DNA of 64,000 nucleotides from CAYRPN01 sp964426135 (GCA_964426135.1 CAYRPN010000017.1:3210-67209); one strand, 5' to 3'; shown: positions 33,458 to 40,816, counted from the first letter of the stretch. The notes: generated by a model from the letters alone, not told the origin. Numbers and translations are program-made.

Positions 33458-34225
33458 ATGCTCGTTCGCAAGCCTTACGTCGGCGGCAACTGGAAAATGA
33501 ACCTGAATCTGGCTGAAGCCGAAGCGCTGGCCAAGGCGCTGGTCGCCGGGTTCAAGCACGGGGACAAGACGGAGGTCGTGGTGTGTCCGCCGTTCCCCTA
33601 TCTGCCGGCGGTCGGCGCGATTCTCAAGGGTTCGCCGATCAAGCTGGGCGCCCAGGACTGCTATTTCCAGGCGAACGGCGCGTACACCGGCGAGGTCAGC
33701 GTCGCCCAACTCAAGGACGTGGGCGTGCAGGTCGTGCTCTGCGGCCACAGCGAGCGCCGACACGTCATCGGCGAAACCGATGTGCTGGTCAACGCCAAGG
33801 TCCGAGCGGTGCTGGCGGCAGGGCTGGAGGTGATCCTGTGCGTGGGTGAGAAACTCGACCAGCGCCAGGCGGGCTACACCGATTCGATCAACGCGGCCCA
33901 GACTTACTTCGGGCTGGCGGGCGTGAAGAAGGAGCAGATGGATCGCGTGACCATCGCCTACGAACCGGTGTGGGCCATCGGCGGCCCCAAGCCCGCGACC
34001 GAGGAAGATGCTCAGGCGGCCCACGTCCACATTCGCCAGGTCCTCTCCGAAATGTACGGCCTGCAGGTCGCCTCGGCGACGCGCATCCAGTACGGCGGCG
34101 CGGTCAAGCCCGACAATGCCGTGGGACTGTTCAAGCAACCGGACATCGACGGCGGCTTGATCGGCGGCGCATCGCTCAAGGCGGATCAGTTCCTGCCGAT
34201 TCTCAATGCCGCCGCGGGGATGTGA
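33458..34225 (+). CDS. tpiA: Triosephosphate isomerase
   Basis: 255 aa, normal length for the glycolytic enzyme interconverting dihydroxyacetone phosphate and glyceraldehyde-3-phosphate. Active-site residues all visible: Lys13 in GGNWKMN, His97 in CGHSERR and Glu169 in AYEPVWAIGG; the phosphate-binding YGGAVKPDN and DGGLIGGASL are also present. The ATG at 33458 is chosen over the upstream ATG at 33404 because GGAG is 6-8 nt upstream and the resulting N-terminus is standard. It is followed by secG, a common bacterial gene order (tpiA-secG), with a palindrome between them. Confidence 0.97.
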   Translation: MLVRKPYVGGNWKMNLNLAEAEALAKALVAGFKHGDKTEVVVCPPFPYLPAVGAILKGSPIKLGAQDCYFQANGAYTGEVSVAQLKDVGVQVVLCGHSERRHVIGETDVLVNAKVRAVLAAGLEVILCVGEKLDQRQAGYTDSINAAQTYFGLAGVKKEQMDRVTIAYEPVWAIGGPKPATEEDAQAAHVHIRQVLSEMYGLQVASATRIQYGGAVKPDNAVGLFKQPDIDGGLIGGASLKADQFLPILNAAAGM

Positions 34226-34234
34226 GGCGTTCAC

Positions 34235-34309
34235 GTTCAGCGCCGGGGCTTGCCCCGTTCCGGTGGTTAACGGTGGACGTAGGGAGCGGGGCAAGCCCCG
34301 GCGCTGAAC
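34235..34309. repeat. Inverted repeat between tpiA and secG
   Basis: Arms GTTCAGCGCCGGGGCTTGCC (34235 on) and its complement ending GCGCTGAAC (34309), with loop TTCCGGTGGTTAACGGTGGA and a few more. It starts 10 nt after the tpiA stop. The stem is long enough to end or stabilise transcripts, but there is no T-run, so I list it as a repeat and not a terminator. Confidence 0.8.
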
Positions 34310-34414
34310 GCGGCGGCCGGTCGAACCCGGTATGTTGACCATTGGAATACCCGATCACCGTGCGATTCGGCCGGTTGCACGCTACAATGCTGGACTTACT
34401 TCAAGGACTCGCCC

Positions 34415-34924
34415 ATGCCTGTGTTGCCATTGATGCTCGGTGCCTGGTACGTCACGCTGTTCACGCTGATGTTCGTGGGCGTCTGTCTTTTCCTCATCCT
34501 CGTCGTGCTGATCCAGAAGCCGCGCGGCAGCGGCCTGACGGGCGCTTTCGGTGGCGCCGGCGGCGGCGCGGGCAGCGTGTTCGGGTCGAAGACCGGCGAT
34601 GTGCTCACCTGGGTCACCGTGGTGTGCTTTGCATTGTTCATCGGACTGTCCATGCTGCTCACCTGGACCGCCAAACCGGGGCAGACCACGATTGCTCCGA
34701 TCCTCAACACCGGCACGGGCGACACCAATCCAAGCGGACCGGACACCTCCATCCTCGACGCCCTCAGCGGCAAGGACAGCAAGTCCGGCACGCAGCCCGC
34801 CCCCGCCCCCGCCCCCGCCCCCGGCCCGACCCCGCCCGCGCCCAGCCCGACGGACGGCAAGATCAACCCGACGCCCGCGCCGGAACCGAAAACCCCCGAG
34901 ACACCCAAGACCGACGGCAAGTGA
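34415..34924 (+). CDS. secG: Preprotein translocase subunit SecG
   Basis: 169 aa. Two membrane segments: LMFVGVCLFLILVVLIQKPR (about 18-37) and a second around TWVTVVCFALFIGLSMLLTW. Between them is the glycine-rich GSGLTGAFGGAGGGAGSVFG that marks SecG, which supports protein export with SecYE. The C-terminal 95 residues are an unusual Pro/Ala/Thr-rich tail (PAPAPAPAPGPTPPAPSPTD) not found in short classical SecG; its DNA is a CCCGCC-type simple repeat. Upstream 90-190 nt holds the tpiA-secG palindrome and a TACAAT that could be a -10. Confidence 0.9.
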   Translation: MPVLPLMLGAWYVTLFTLMFVGVCLFLILVVLIQKPRGSGLTGAFGGAGGGAGSVFGSKTGDVLTWVTVVCFALFIGLSMLLTWTAKPGQTTIAPILNTGTGDTNPSGPDTSILDALSGKDSKSGTQPAPAPAPAPGPTPPAPSPTDGKINPTPAPEPKTPETPKTDGK

Positions 34925-34925
34925 C

Positions 34926-34950
34926 ATTTAGCCGGCGGGCTTGCCCGCCG
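34926..34950. repeat. Solo arm of palindromic core I1
   Basis: ATTTAGCCGGCGGGCTTGCC plus CGCCG, directly after the secG stop (2-nt gap). Same one-armed variant as at 20266-20290, with similar flanks on both sides (GTGAC before, CGCGAGCGCCCAGCC after). Confidence 0.75.
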
Positions 34951-35014
34951 CGAGCGCCCAGCCTCTTGCGGCTCCCCGCCAAAGATTGATTCGATTCATT
35001 GGAGCTTCACGCAA

Positions 35015-35042
35015 CCCCCGACTGCCGTCGGGGGCTGTTTTT
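35015..35042 (+). terminator. Rho-independent terminator after secG
   Basis: Perfect 8-bp stem CCCCCGAC / GTCGGGGG with a TGCC loop, followed by CTGTTTTT. It lies 90 nt after the secG stop, where the tpiA-secG transcript would end. This is the only textbook intrinsic terminator I found in the window. Confidence 0.85.
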
Positions 35043-35069
35043 CAGAGCGATTCGCAACCTTCGCATTTG

Positions 35070-35169
35070 GGAGCCGTGCAAGATCAACTCCGCAGATTCG
35101 ATTCGGTTCGCTCCCAGCCGGACGACTTGGAAAGTCGTCCCACATGCGATGTTGATCCTGCACGGCTCC
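35070..35169. repeat. Palindromic element O2 copy a, core I2
   Basis: 100 bp. Shell arms GGAGCCGTGCAAGATCAAC and GTTGATCCTGCACGGCTCC; core CGGACGACTTGGAAAGTCGT. Flanks TTG on the left, TTA on the right (imperfect 3-bp duplication). It lies between the terminator and yicC. The other complete copies with core I2 (b and c) are also exactly 100 bp, but b is inverted relative to a and c. Confidence 0.88.
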
Positions 35170-35221
35170 TTAAGTTGACTTTCACTGTCCACAACCCAAG
35201 CCCCCTGTCCGGAGATTCGCC

Positions 35222-36115
35222 TTGATACGATCGATGACCGGTTTCGGTGACGCGGCGGAACAGGTGGACGGCAACCACTACGCGGTCGAACTGCGCAGCC
35301 TGAACAATCGATACTTCAAGGCGACGATCCGCCTGCCCGAGGAAATCGCCAGCCTCGAAGCCGAACTCGACGCCCTGCTTCGCAACCGCCTGCAGCGCGG
35401 CTCCATCACGCTGCTCGTGAAGATGCGCGGTTCAGCCGCCAGCGCCGCTGACCAGATCAACGAGAACGCCCTGCTCACCTATCTCGATCGCCTGGAAACC
35501 CTGCACGCGCGATTCGCCGACGGCGACAAGGCGGTGCAGATCGATCTGACCGCCCTGCTCGCGCTGCCCGGCGTGCTGCAGTCGGCCGATGACTCCCAGA
35601 TACTCAGCCGCGCCAGGCCCGTGGTGATGAAGCTGACGGAGCAGGCGTGCGACAAAGCACTGGCGATGCGCCAGGTGGAGGGCAAGACCGTCGCCGCCGA
35701 TCTCGCCAAGCAGCGAAGTGACATCCGCCAGCGCATCGACGAAATCGCCACCCGCGGCCCCACCGTCATCAACGAGTACCACCTGCGCCTCAAGAACCGC
35801 ATCAACGAACTGATGGCGGCGTCGCAGTTGAAAGTGGATGAGAAAGACCTGATCCGCGAAGTCGCCATCTTCGCCGAGCGCTCCGACATCTCCGAAGAGA
35901 TCAACCGCCTGCGCGGGCACCTGGAGCAGTTCGACAAGATCGTGAGCAAGGCCGGCGATTCGGTCGGCCGCACGCTGGAGTTCCTCTCGCAGGAGATGCT
36001 GCGCGAGGCGAACACGATCAGCAGCAAGAGCAACGACGCGACGATCAGCCGGGCGATCGTGGAGGTGAAAGGCGCCATCGACCGGATCAAGGAGCAGGCG
36101 GCGAACGTGGAGTGA
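35222..36115 (+). CDS. yicC: YicC family endoribonuclease
   Basis: 297 aa; N-terminus MIRSMTGFGDAAEQVDGNHY is diagnostic of the YicC family, which cleaves RNA and affects stationary-phase survival in E. coli. The start codon is TTG at 35222: it gives the canonical MIRSMTGFG start and has GGAG 8 nt upstream, while the next ATG would remove conserved residues. Other marks: RSLNNRYFKATIRLP, the coiled-coil-like middle (VAADLAKQRSDIRQRIDEIA), and the C-terminal FLSQEMLREANTISSKSNDA plus VEVKGAIDRIKEQAANVE. The 36116-36638 gap after it holds three palindromic elements. Confidence 0.92.
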   Translation: MIRSMTGFGDAAEQVDGNHYAVELRSLNNRYFKATIRLPEEIASLEAELDALLRNRLQRGSITLLVKMRGSAASAADQINENALLTYLDRLETLHARFADGDKAVQIDLTALLALPGVLQSADDSQILSRARPVVMKLTEQACDKALAMRQVEGKTVAADLAKQRSDIRQRIDEIATRGPTVINEYHLRLKNRINELMAASQLKVDEKDLIREVAIFAERSDISEEINRLRGHLEQFDKIVSKAGDSVGRTLEFLSQEMLREANTISSKSNDATISRAIVEVKGAIDRIKEQAANVE

Positions 36116-36150
36116 CTTCTCTTTCAGAGCCGGCCGCGATCAAACCCTTA

Positions 36151-36250
36151 GGAGCCGCGCAGGATCAACATCGCATGTGGGACGACTTTCCAAGTCGTCC
36201 GGCTGGGAGCGAAACGATTCGAATCTGCGGAGTTAATGTTGCACGGCTCC
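36151..36250. repeat. Palindromic element O2 copy b, core I2
   Basis: Exactly 100 bp, GGAGCCGCGCAGGATCAACA to GTTAATGTTGCACGGCTCC, bordered by perfect TTA/TTA direct repeats (36148-36150, 36251-36253). Core GACGACTTTCCAAGTCGTCC. In the opposite orientation to copies a and c. First of three palindromes filling the 523-nt gap after yicC. Confidence 0.9.
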
Positions 36251-36257
36251 TTAGTTT

Positions 36258-36342
36258 AGCGGTCGGGCCGAGTCGGGGAGGCCCACCTGTGTCTTGGATG
36301 CCGAGGGAAACAGGTGGGCCTCGCGGACTCGGCCCGACCGCT
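36258..36342. repeat. Palindromic element I4, free-standing
   Basis: Arms AGCGGTCGGGCCGAGTCGGG... and ...GACTCGGCCCGACCGCT, with inner AGGCCCACCTG / CAGGTGGGCCT around a short loop. Flanked by TA on both sides. The same palindrome is the core of the O2 element at 52931-53081, so it can exist alone or inside a shell. Confidence 0.85.
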
Positions 36343-36343
36343 A

Positions 36344-36533
36344 TTGACGGTCACTTTAGTAAACGCCGCCGATGGCTGGATTCGGACTCCCCTCCCTCCT
36401 AGGGAGGGGCGGGGGGAGGGTCGGGTCAGCAGCCTGATTGGAGCCACAATCATGCAGTTCGCCCGACCCTCCCCTAACCCCTCCCTAAGAGGGAGGGGAA
36501 TCGAACCGCGGCCTTTTCTAAAGTGACCGTCAA
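36344..36533. repeat. Palindromic element O3, core I3
   Basis: Shell TTGACGGTCACTTTAG / CTAAAGTGACCGTCAA with TA on both sides; starts directly after I4. The core is a long palindrome beginning CCCCTCCCTCCTAGGGAGGG with GGGAGGGTCGGG / CCCGACCCTCCC, around a loop. The same core lies in the O1 element at 61246-61442, there in the opposite orientation (the two loops are reverse complements in design). Confidence 0.88.
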
Positions 36534-36638
36534 TAGACGGGATCGATTCATTGGCACACCCGGGCGAATCGCACTAAACTGACTGCGTCCGCTCTCCGGC
36601 ATCGCCGGGACCGGCACTGCCCAACGCAGGGATTTTCC

Positions 36639-37223
36639 ATGAGCCGCAAAAACAAACCCGGATACTTCGGCGAAATCTTCCAGTCGCTCAAGTCCATCGC
36701 CATCGGCATGAAGATCACGCTCAAGTACATGTTCCAGCGCAGCGTGACCATCAGCTATCCCTTCGAACGCATCGCCTTCGCCCCGCGCTACCGCGGCATC
36801 CACGAGTTCGAGGCCGACCGCTGCATCGCCTGCGACATGTGCGCCAAGGCCTGCCCCGTCGACTGCATCTACATCGACAAGTCCGGCCCCCGCAAGATCG
36901 ACAAGACCACCAACAAGGTCGACACCAAGGGCGGCGAACTGCTGCGCTACGCCATCGACTATCAGAAGTGCATGTTCTGCGCCCTGTGCACCGAGCCTTG
37001 CCCCACCGAGTGCATCCACATGGGCAAGAACCACGACCTGTCCAGCTACAGCCGGGCGGACATGGTGGTGGAGTTCGCCGAGATCGACAAGAAGGGCCTG
37101 CGCACGCCGATCCCGCTCTGGGTGGAGCGCAACGCCCCGACGATTCCGTGGGTGGCGGCGGAGAAGAAGCGCATGGAAGCCGGCAAACTGGCGACGAAGG
37201 AAGCGAACATTCCGCCGGTGTGA
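36639..37223 (+). CDS. nuoI: NADH-quinone oxidoreductase subunit I-like 2x[4Fe-4S] protein
   Basis: 194 aa. Two classic ferredoxin motifs: Cys62/65/68 with Cys72 (CIACDMCAKACPVDC) and Cys111/114/117 with Cys121 (CMFCALCTEPCPTEC), carrying clusters N6a and N6b in complex I. N-terminal half FQSLKSIAIGMKITLKYMFQ and YPFERIAFAPRYRGIHEFE are NuoI-like and contact the membrane arm. No other nuo gene is within the window, so it appears unlinked from a full complex I operon; it could serve such a complex encoded elsewhere. The start has TCCATGAG context with no strong ribosome-binding site. It is immediately followed by the dispersed repeat at 37253. Confidence 0.88.
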   Translation: MSRKNKPGYFGEIFQSLKSIAIGMKITLKYMFQRSVTISYPFERIAFAPRYRGIHEFEADRCIACDMCAKACPVDCIYIDKSGPRKIDKTTNKVDTKGGELLRYAIDYQKCMFCALCTEPCPTECIHMGKNHDLSSYSRADMVVEFAEIDKKGLRTPIPLWVERNAPTIPWVAAEKKRMEAGKLATKEANIPPV

Positions 37224-37252
37224 TCGGGCGCCGCGGCCCAGGCAATCGATCC

Positions 37253-37478
37253 AAGTGGCCGGCCACGCACCCCCGGGGGCCAAAAACACAGGCTAACTCC
37301 TGCTTCTAAAGCCGGTTATCATTTTGACTGCCAAAAAGGTAGGACACTTTCCGGCCACTCTTTGCGGCCGTCTTTCTCGTTCGGTTTCGATCGAAAACAT
37401 GTCAAAGAACAGTGCGGCCCCGAAAGCCGGCCGTCGGCATCGACTACCTTACATTGTCCGATCAATGCCCGAAGTTAC
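37253..37478 (-). repeat. Dispersed ~225-bp noncoding repeat, right copy
   Basis: Inverted partner of 24416-24639. Read on the minus strand it has the same block order (CAATGTAAGGTA, GACGGCC, CGGGGCCGC, TGTTCTTTGACA, the 34-nt core, GAGTTAGC, GTGGCCGGCCAC). It begins 30 nt after the nuoI stop. The plus-strand frame is broken by stops near 37307, arguing against a coding role. It occupies the first part of the 652-nt gap 37224-37875; the gene fragment and O1 copy C fill the middle. Confidence 0.8.
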
Positions 37479-37552
37479 GGCCCGCCGGACGAGCTTTCCG
37501 CGAGGCGCGGGCCTTGCCATCCAGCCCGCTCAAGTCGTGCTCCACTCAACTC

Positions 37553-37820
37553 ATCACCCGCCGTTCTGCCCCACGATCTGTTTGCCATCGAAGAAGTAAG
37601 GAACGGAGCCGAAATAACTTCGCGAATTGGCGGTGCGCCATTTAGCCGGCGGGCTTGCCCGCCGAGGGCGTCTCGGCGGGCAAGCCCGCCGGCTAAATCG
37701 AGAACTTATTACGGTCCCGTTCCTAAACCCACCGCGCTGCGATGTCGTTCTTGATCTGCTTCCAGGTCCTGCCGCTGTCGTTGGAAACGCGGAAACCGGC
37801 GGGCCGGTTGCTGGCAAGCA
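37553..37820 (-). pseudogene. 3'-end fragment of BNR/propeller gene, split by palindrome insertion
   Basis: Two pieces (37553-37599 and 37724-37820) match, at about 85-90% by eye, the 3' end of the intact gene at 38489-39670 (its positions 38488-38628); translated ends are FFDGKQIVGQNGG here and FFDGKQVVGQNGG there. The break is exactly the 124-bp element O1 copy C plus one TAA. Both fragment and intact copy point the same way and bracket the two-gene module 37876-38473, like direct repeats left by a duplication. Non-functional. Confidence 0.85.
37600..37723. repeat. Palindromic element O1 copy C, core I1, with target duplication
   Basis: 124 bp from GGAACGGAGCCGAAATAACT to TTACGGTCCCGTTCC, bordered by TAA (37597-37599) and TAA (37724-37726). 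Core TAGCCGGCGGGCTTGCCCGC and complement. Removing the element and one TAA restores the uninterrupted sequence GAAGAARTAAACCCRCCGCG found in the intact paralogue at about 38525-38545. This is direct evidence that the whole nested palindrome inserted as one unit and duplicated 3 bp. Confidence 0.92.
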
Positions 37821-37875
37821 TTTTCCTTTCACGCCGACGTGTTGTATCATATGCCAATACCCCGGGGAACCGTCG

Positions 37876-38133
37876 ATGCCGCACTTCATGCACATCAACG
37901 GGTCAGACGAGAACCTTGCACACGTGACTGAGCATGGGGTGACGCCGGAGGAATTTGAACAGGTCCTGGCTCGGAGTTTTGACAATCGCCAGCGCAGTTA
38001 CACCGACCCCGCCAACTGGCTGGTCAAGGGCCTGACCGACGCAGGTCGGCTGTTGATCGTCGTCTTCGAATGGGAGCAGGACATCGATCTGATCAACCCC
38101 GTGACGGCCTACGAGCCGGGAGAGGTCATCTGA
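37876..38133 (+). CDS. BrnT/DUF4258-like small protein, possible toxin
   Basis: 85 aa. HVTEHGVTPEEFEQVLARSF and DAGRLLIVVFEWEQDIDLIN then PVTAYEPGE follow the pattern of short BrnT/DUF4258-like toxins (a helix with EHGVTPEEVE, then strand LLIVVFE and the PVTAYE end). Such proteins have an RNase-like fold. It is 1 nt from the XRE gene downstream, an arrangement seen in toxin-antitoxin pairs with toxin first. GGGGA lies 7-11 nt upstream of the start. Assignment to a named family is by motif only. Confidence 0.65.
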   Translation: MPHFMHINGSDENLAHVTEHGVTPEEFEQVLARSFDNRQRSYTDPANWLVKGLTDAGRLLIVVFEWEQDIDLINPVTAYEPGEVI

Positions 38134-38134
38134 C

Positions 38135-38473
38135 ATGCAATTCGAACGCGTGAATCGACCGTTGACCGCGGAACAGCGAACCCGACACGAGAAAATCCGC
38201 GCGGAAATCGACCGCAACAAGCCGCAGTTCAACCGCGAGGCGAAGGCCTTGAAACAGGAACTGCTGGAAGTGGCACAGGCGATGAAGGCGCTCAAGCGCG
38301 AGCGCAAAGCCCGTGGCCTGTCCTTGACCGACATCGCGGAAAAGAGCGGCATCGACAAGGCCAATCTGTCGCGCCTGGAGAATGACCCCTACCCGAATCC
38401 CACACTGGAAACCCTCAGTCGAATCGCACACGCGATCGGTGTCAGACTGACAATCGGCGTCGCGGCTGCATAA
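38135..38473 (+). CDS. XRE-family regulator, likely antitoxin partner
   Basis: 112 aa. An N-terminal basic helical region (EKIRAEIDRNKPQFNREAKA, to about residue 50) precedes a C-terminal helix-turn-helix: ALKRERKARGLSLTDIAEKS, GIDKANLSRLENDPYPNPTL, ETLSRIAHAIGVRLTIGVAA. The fold fits XRE transcriptional regulators that repress their own toxin operon. One-nt spacing after the BrnT-like gene supports co-transcription. The pair is bracketed by the BNR fragment and the intact BNR gene. Confidence 0.75.
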   Translation: MQFERVNRPLTAEQRTRHEKIRAEIDRNKPQFNREAKALKQELLEVAQAMKALKRERKARGLSLTDIAEKSGIDKANLSRLENDPYPNPTLETLSRIAHAIGVRLTIGVAAA

Positions 38474-38488
38474 TGCCTCCCGACACGA

Positions 38489-39670
38489 TCACCCGCCGTT
38501 CTGCCCCACCACCTGTTTGCCATCGAAGAAATAAACCCGCCGCGCCGCGATGTCGGTCTTGATCTGCTTCCAGGTCCTGCCGTTGTCGCTGGAGACGCGG
38601 AAACCGGCGGGCCAGTTGCTGGCGACCATCAGGCCGGGATTCGAAGCCGCGCTGGCGGCAGCAGCGCCCACGGCGTTGGGGTGGCCGTAGCCTTTGCTTT
38701 CGCGGCGGATCCATGTCACGCCGTCGGCGGATTCGTAGAAGCAGTCCTTGCCGCGCACGAGAAATTGCGTGCCGGTCCACAAGCCCTCGTGACTGGGCTT
38801 GCCGGTGTCGGCGTCCGGGAAGGCGATCGGTTCCCACTTGATGCCGTCGATGCTGCTGACGTGCGGTTGCTTTTCGCGCAGCCAGATGAAGCGGCCAGAC
38901 GCCTGCGGCGTTTCCGCTAAACGATGTTGATCGGGACCGACAACTTTTCCGACGGACGCCTGCGGGGTTTCCTTCGGCGGGATTCCGAACGCAAGGTTGA
39001 ACTGCCCCGGGCGTTTGTCCTCGGCGATCACTTCGTGATGCAGCCAGCTTTCGCCGTCTTTGGTCACGCTGACGCGCTGCTCGCCGACACAGACGAAGAC
39101 GCCGTTGCCGAACACGGTCTTTCGCACGTGGCCTGCGCCGTCCTTGCCCCAGACGGGCGTGGCGAGTTTGGGCGTGTGCTTCGTCCACTTCACGCCTTCG
39201 GTGGAGACGAGGATTTCGCCGGCGGTGGGCGCGATGAACCGGCCGTTGCCGAAGTCCACACTGAAAGCGCCGTGCGGAGCGTCGGCCAGTTCCCACTTCC
39301 GCGCGTCCCGGGAGACGAGAATGTTCTTCGCATTGCCCACGACGACGAACACGCCGTTGCCGTAGGCAAGGCAGCGGAGGAGGTTGTTGTTGGCGTGATT
39401 GAACTGCTCGGTGACGCAGCCGCCCTTGAAGACATTTTCCCAGGACTCGCCATCGCGGGAGAGATGGACCGTGCCGAATTCCGCCTCGCGCTCGTGGCCA
39501 TCGGGTTCTTTGGTATTGATGCCGCCGATGGCGATGAAGTAGCCGGCGGGTGCATGCGGATTGGCGACCGGACCGCGTGCGTCAGGGGTGGGCTTGTCTT
39601 CCGCGTGGGCCGTCGCCAGCGAAATCAGGCCAGAAATCACCAGCATCCACATGGCTTTGGAAGATCGCAT
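38489..39670 (-). CDS. Secreted BNR/sialidase-like repeat protein
   Basis: 393 aa from the ATG at 39670 (GAGAGG just upstream; a further upstream ATG at 39697 lacks this). Signal peptide MRSSKAMWMLVISGLISLAT, then AHAED. The body has repeated GNGVFVVVGNAKNILVSRDARKW-type units (also NGRFIAPTAGEILVSTEGVKW, GNGVFVCVGEQRVSVTKDGESW, and VSSIDGIKWEP), the S-x-D-G-x-x-W Asp-box-like pattern of beta-propellers such as sialidases. Catalytic sialidase residues are not identifiable, so the role is unknown. Its 3' end was duplicated upstream (37553-37820). Confidence 0.75.
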   Translation of the reverse strand: MRSSKAMWMLVISGLISLATAHAEDKPTPDARGPVANPHAPAGYFIAIGGINTKEPDGHEREAEFGTVHLSRDGESWENVFKGGCVTEQFNHANNNLLRCLAYGNGVFVVVGNAKNILVSRDARKWELADAPHGAFSVDFGNGRFIAPTAGEILVSTEGVKWTKHTPKLATPVWGKDGAGHVRKTVFGNGVFVCVGEQRVSVTKDGESWLHHEVIAEDKRPGQFNLAFGIPPKETPQASVGKVVGPDQHRLAETPQASGRFIWLREKQPHVSSIDGIKWEPIAFPDADTGKPSHEGLWTGTQFLVRGKDCFYESADGVTWIRRESKGYGHPNAVGAAAASAASNPGLMVASNWPAGFRVSSDNGRTWKQIKTDIAARRVYFFDGKQVVGQNGG

Positions 39671-39733
39671 GAAGCCTCTCGTGTTGGGCAACCCCACGAT
39701 TGTAAACTATGCTCGCGCCGTCAAGGACAAGTC

Positions 39734-40237
39734 ATGCAAGCCGACGAAATCGAGTCCTGCCTCCGCGAATTGAACGACGAACTGGCCGCCGCGTCGGTCA
39801 AGGGTGAAATCTGTCTCTACGGCGGCGCGGTGATGTGCCTCGTCTATCAAGCGCGGCCGGACACCAAAGATGTCGATGCTGTCTTCGAACCGAGCGCCAT
39901 CATCCGCCAGGCGATCCAACGAGTCGCCCAGCGGCGCGGCCTGCGCGAAGACTGGATGAACGACGGCGTCAAGGGCTTTCTTCGCGCTCATGACACTCGC
40001 GTTTTTCTCGACCTCTCGAACCTCACCGTGTACGTCCCCGACCCTAATTACCTGCTGGCGATGAAATGCCTGGCGGCGCGGGCGGACACCAAGGACGCCG
40101 ACGACGTGCGCTTCCTGACCAGGGCGCTGGGGCTGAGTTCCGCCGAGCAGGTCATCGAGCGCTTGCGGCGCTACTATCCCAACGAGCAGATCAAGCCTGC
40201 CACGCGTTTCTTCATCGAAGAGATCATGTCCCCATGA
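39734..40237 (+). CDS. Nucleotidyltransferase-like protein (DUF6036-type)
   Basis: 167 aa. ICLYGGAVMCLVYQARPDTK followed by DVDAVFEPS gives the GG...DxD pattern of minimal nucleotidyltransferases (AbiEii/DUF6036 type). It continues with LLAMKCLAARADTKDADDVR, the usual second half of this family. The start at 39734 has AAGGA about 7 nt upstream. The gene overlaps the next by 4 nt (ATGA), so the two work together. Such enzymes are found as toxins or as small-molecule/tRNA-modifying partners; which applies here is unknown. Confidence 0.7.
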   Translation: MQADEIESCLRELNDELAAASVKGEICLYGGAVMCLVYQARPDTKDVDAVFEPSAIIRQAIQRVAQRRGLREDWMNDGVKGFLRAHDTRVFLDLSNLTVYVPDPNYLLAMKCLAARADTKDADDVRFLTRALGLSSAEQVIERLRRYYPNEQIKPATRFFIEEIMSP

Positions 40238-40587
40238 ACACCGCCGCGCAGACCATGAAGCGCATTGAAGCGGAGTTGCCGCACTGGCAGATTCCGCTGA
40301 TGGATTTCGTGGACGATCTGCGTCACGACCGAGATCCGGCGGCGATCTGCCAACCGTTCACCGCAAGCGATCCGCGCTTTGCGGCGCTGCTGGCGGCGAC
40401 GATCGAGGCGCTGTGCCGCGAACTAGGCTGGAAGCCGCCGGCGTGGCTGAACGACGTGCGCGGACTGCCCGAGCCGTGGTTCGTCTCCGGCTTTCAGAGC
40501 CTCAAAGCCATCGCGCTGGCGGAAAGCCCGGTGTGGTTCCGCATGCGGAATATCTTTGTGCTGGCGAATTTTCTGGTGCGGGTGTGA
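40234..40587 (+). CDS. Partner protein of nucleotidyltransferase, unrecognised family
   Basis: 117 aa (MNTAAQTMKRIEAELPHWQI). The ATG lies in an ATGA overlap with the preceding gene. All-helical-looking, with FQSLKAIALAESPVWFRMRN then IFVLANFLVRV at the end. No motif of a known enzyme seen. The tight coupling suggests the antitoxin or regulatory half of a two-gene module; unproven. Confidence 0.6.
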   Translation: MNTAAQTMKRIEAELPHWQIPLMDFVDDLRHDRDPAAICQPFTASDPRFAALLAATIEALCRELGWKPPAWLNDVRGLPEPWFVSGFQSLKAIALAESPVWFRMRNIFVLANFLVRV

Positions 40588-40758
40588 TGCCATCCGTACC
40601 ACGCATGTTCGCTGGCTTTGCGAAGGCGACAAAACGTCGCACAACGGCACCGCCGCGCGGCAATCCACGTAAATCTAAGCTATCCTTGTCTCTTTCCCCC
40701 ACGGTCGACATCGGTCGTCCGCGGTGACCTGCCCGCGAAACTCGCCTTGCACACTCCC

Positions 40759-40798
40759 TATTCGACATTAGACATTCGACACTAGACATTCGACATTC
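40759..40798. repeat. 7-bp-period tandem repeat upstream of serA
   Basis: ATTCGACATTAGACATTCGA and on: five to six degenerate ATTCGAC/ATTAGAC heptamers ending 18 nt before the serA ATG. The 229-nt gap 40588-40816 holds little else. Confidence 0.8.
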
Positions 40799-40816
40799 CC
40801 TCTTCCAAAACGAAAC

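Noticed and set aside
34235..34309. Strong stem-loop after tpiA as an intrinsic terminator
   Set aside because: No T-tract; tpiA-secG are commonly co-transcribed, and a real terminator (35015-35042) follows secG.
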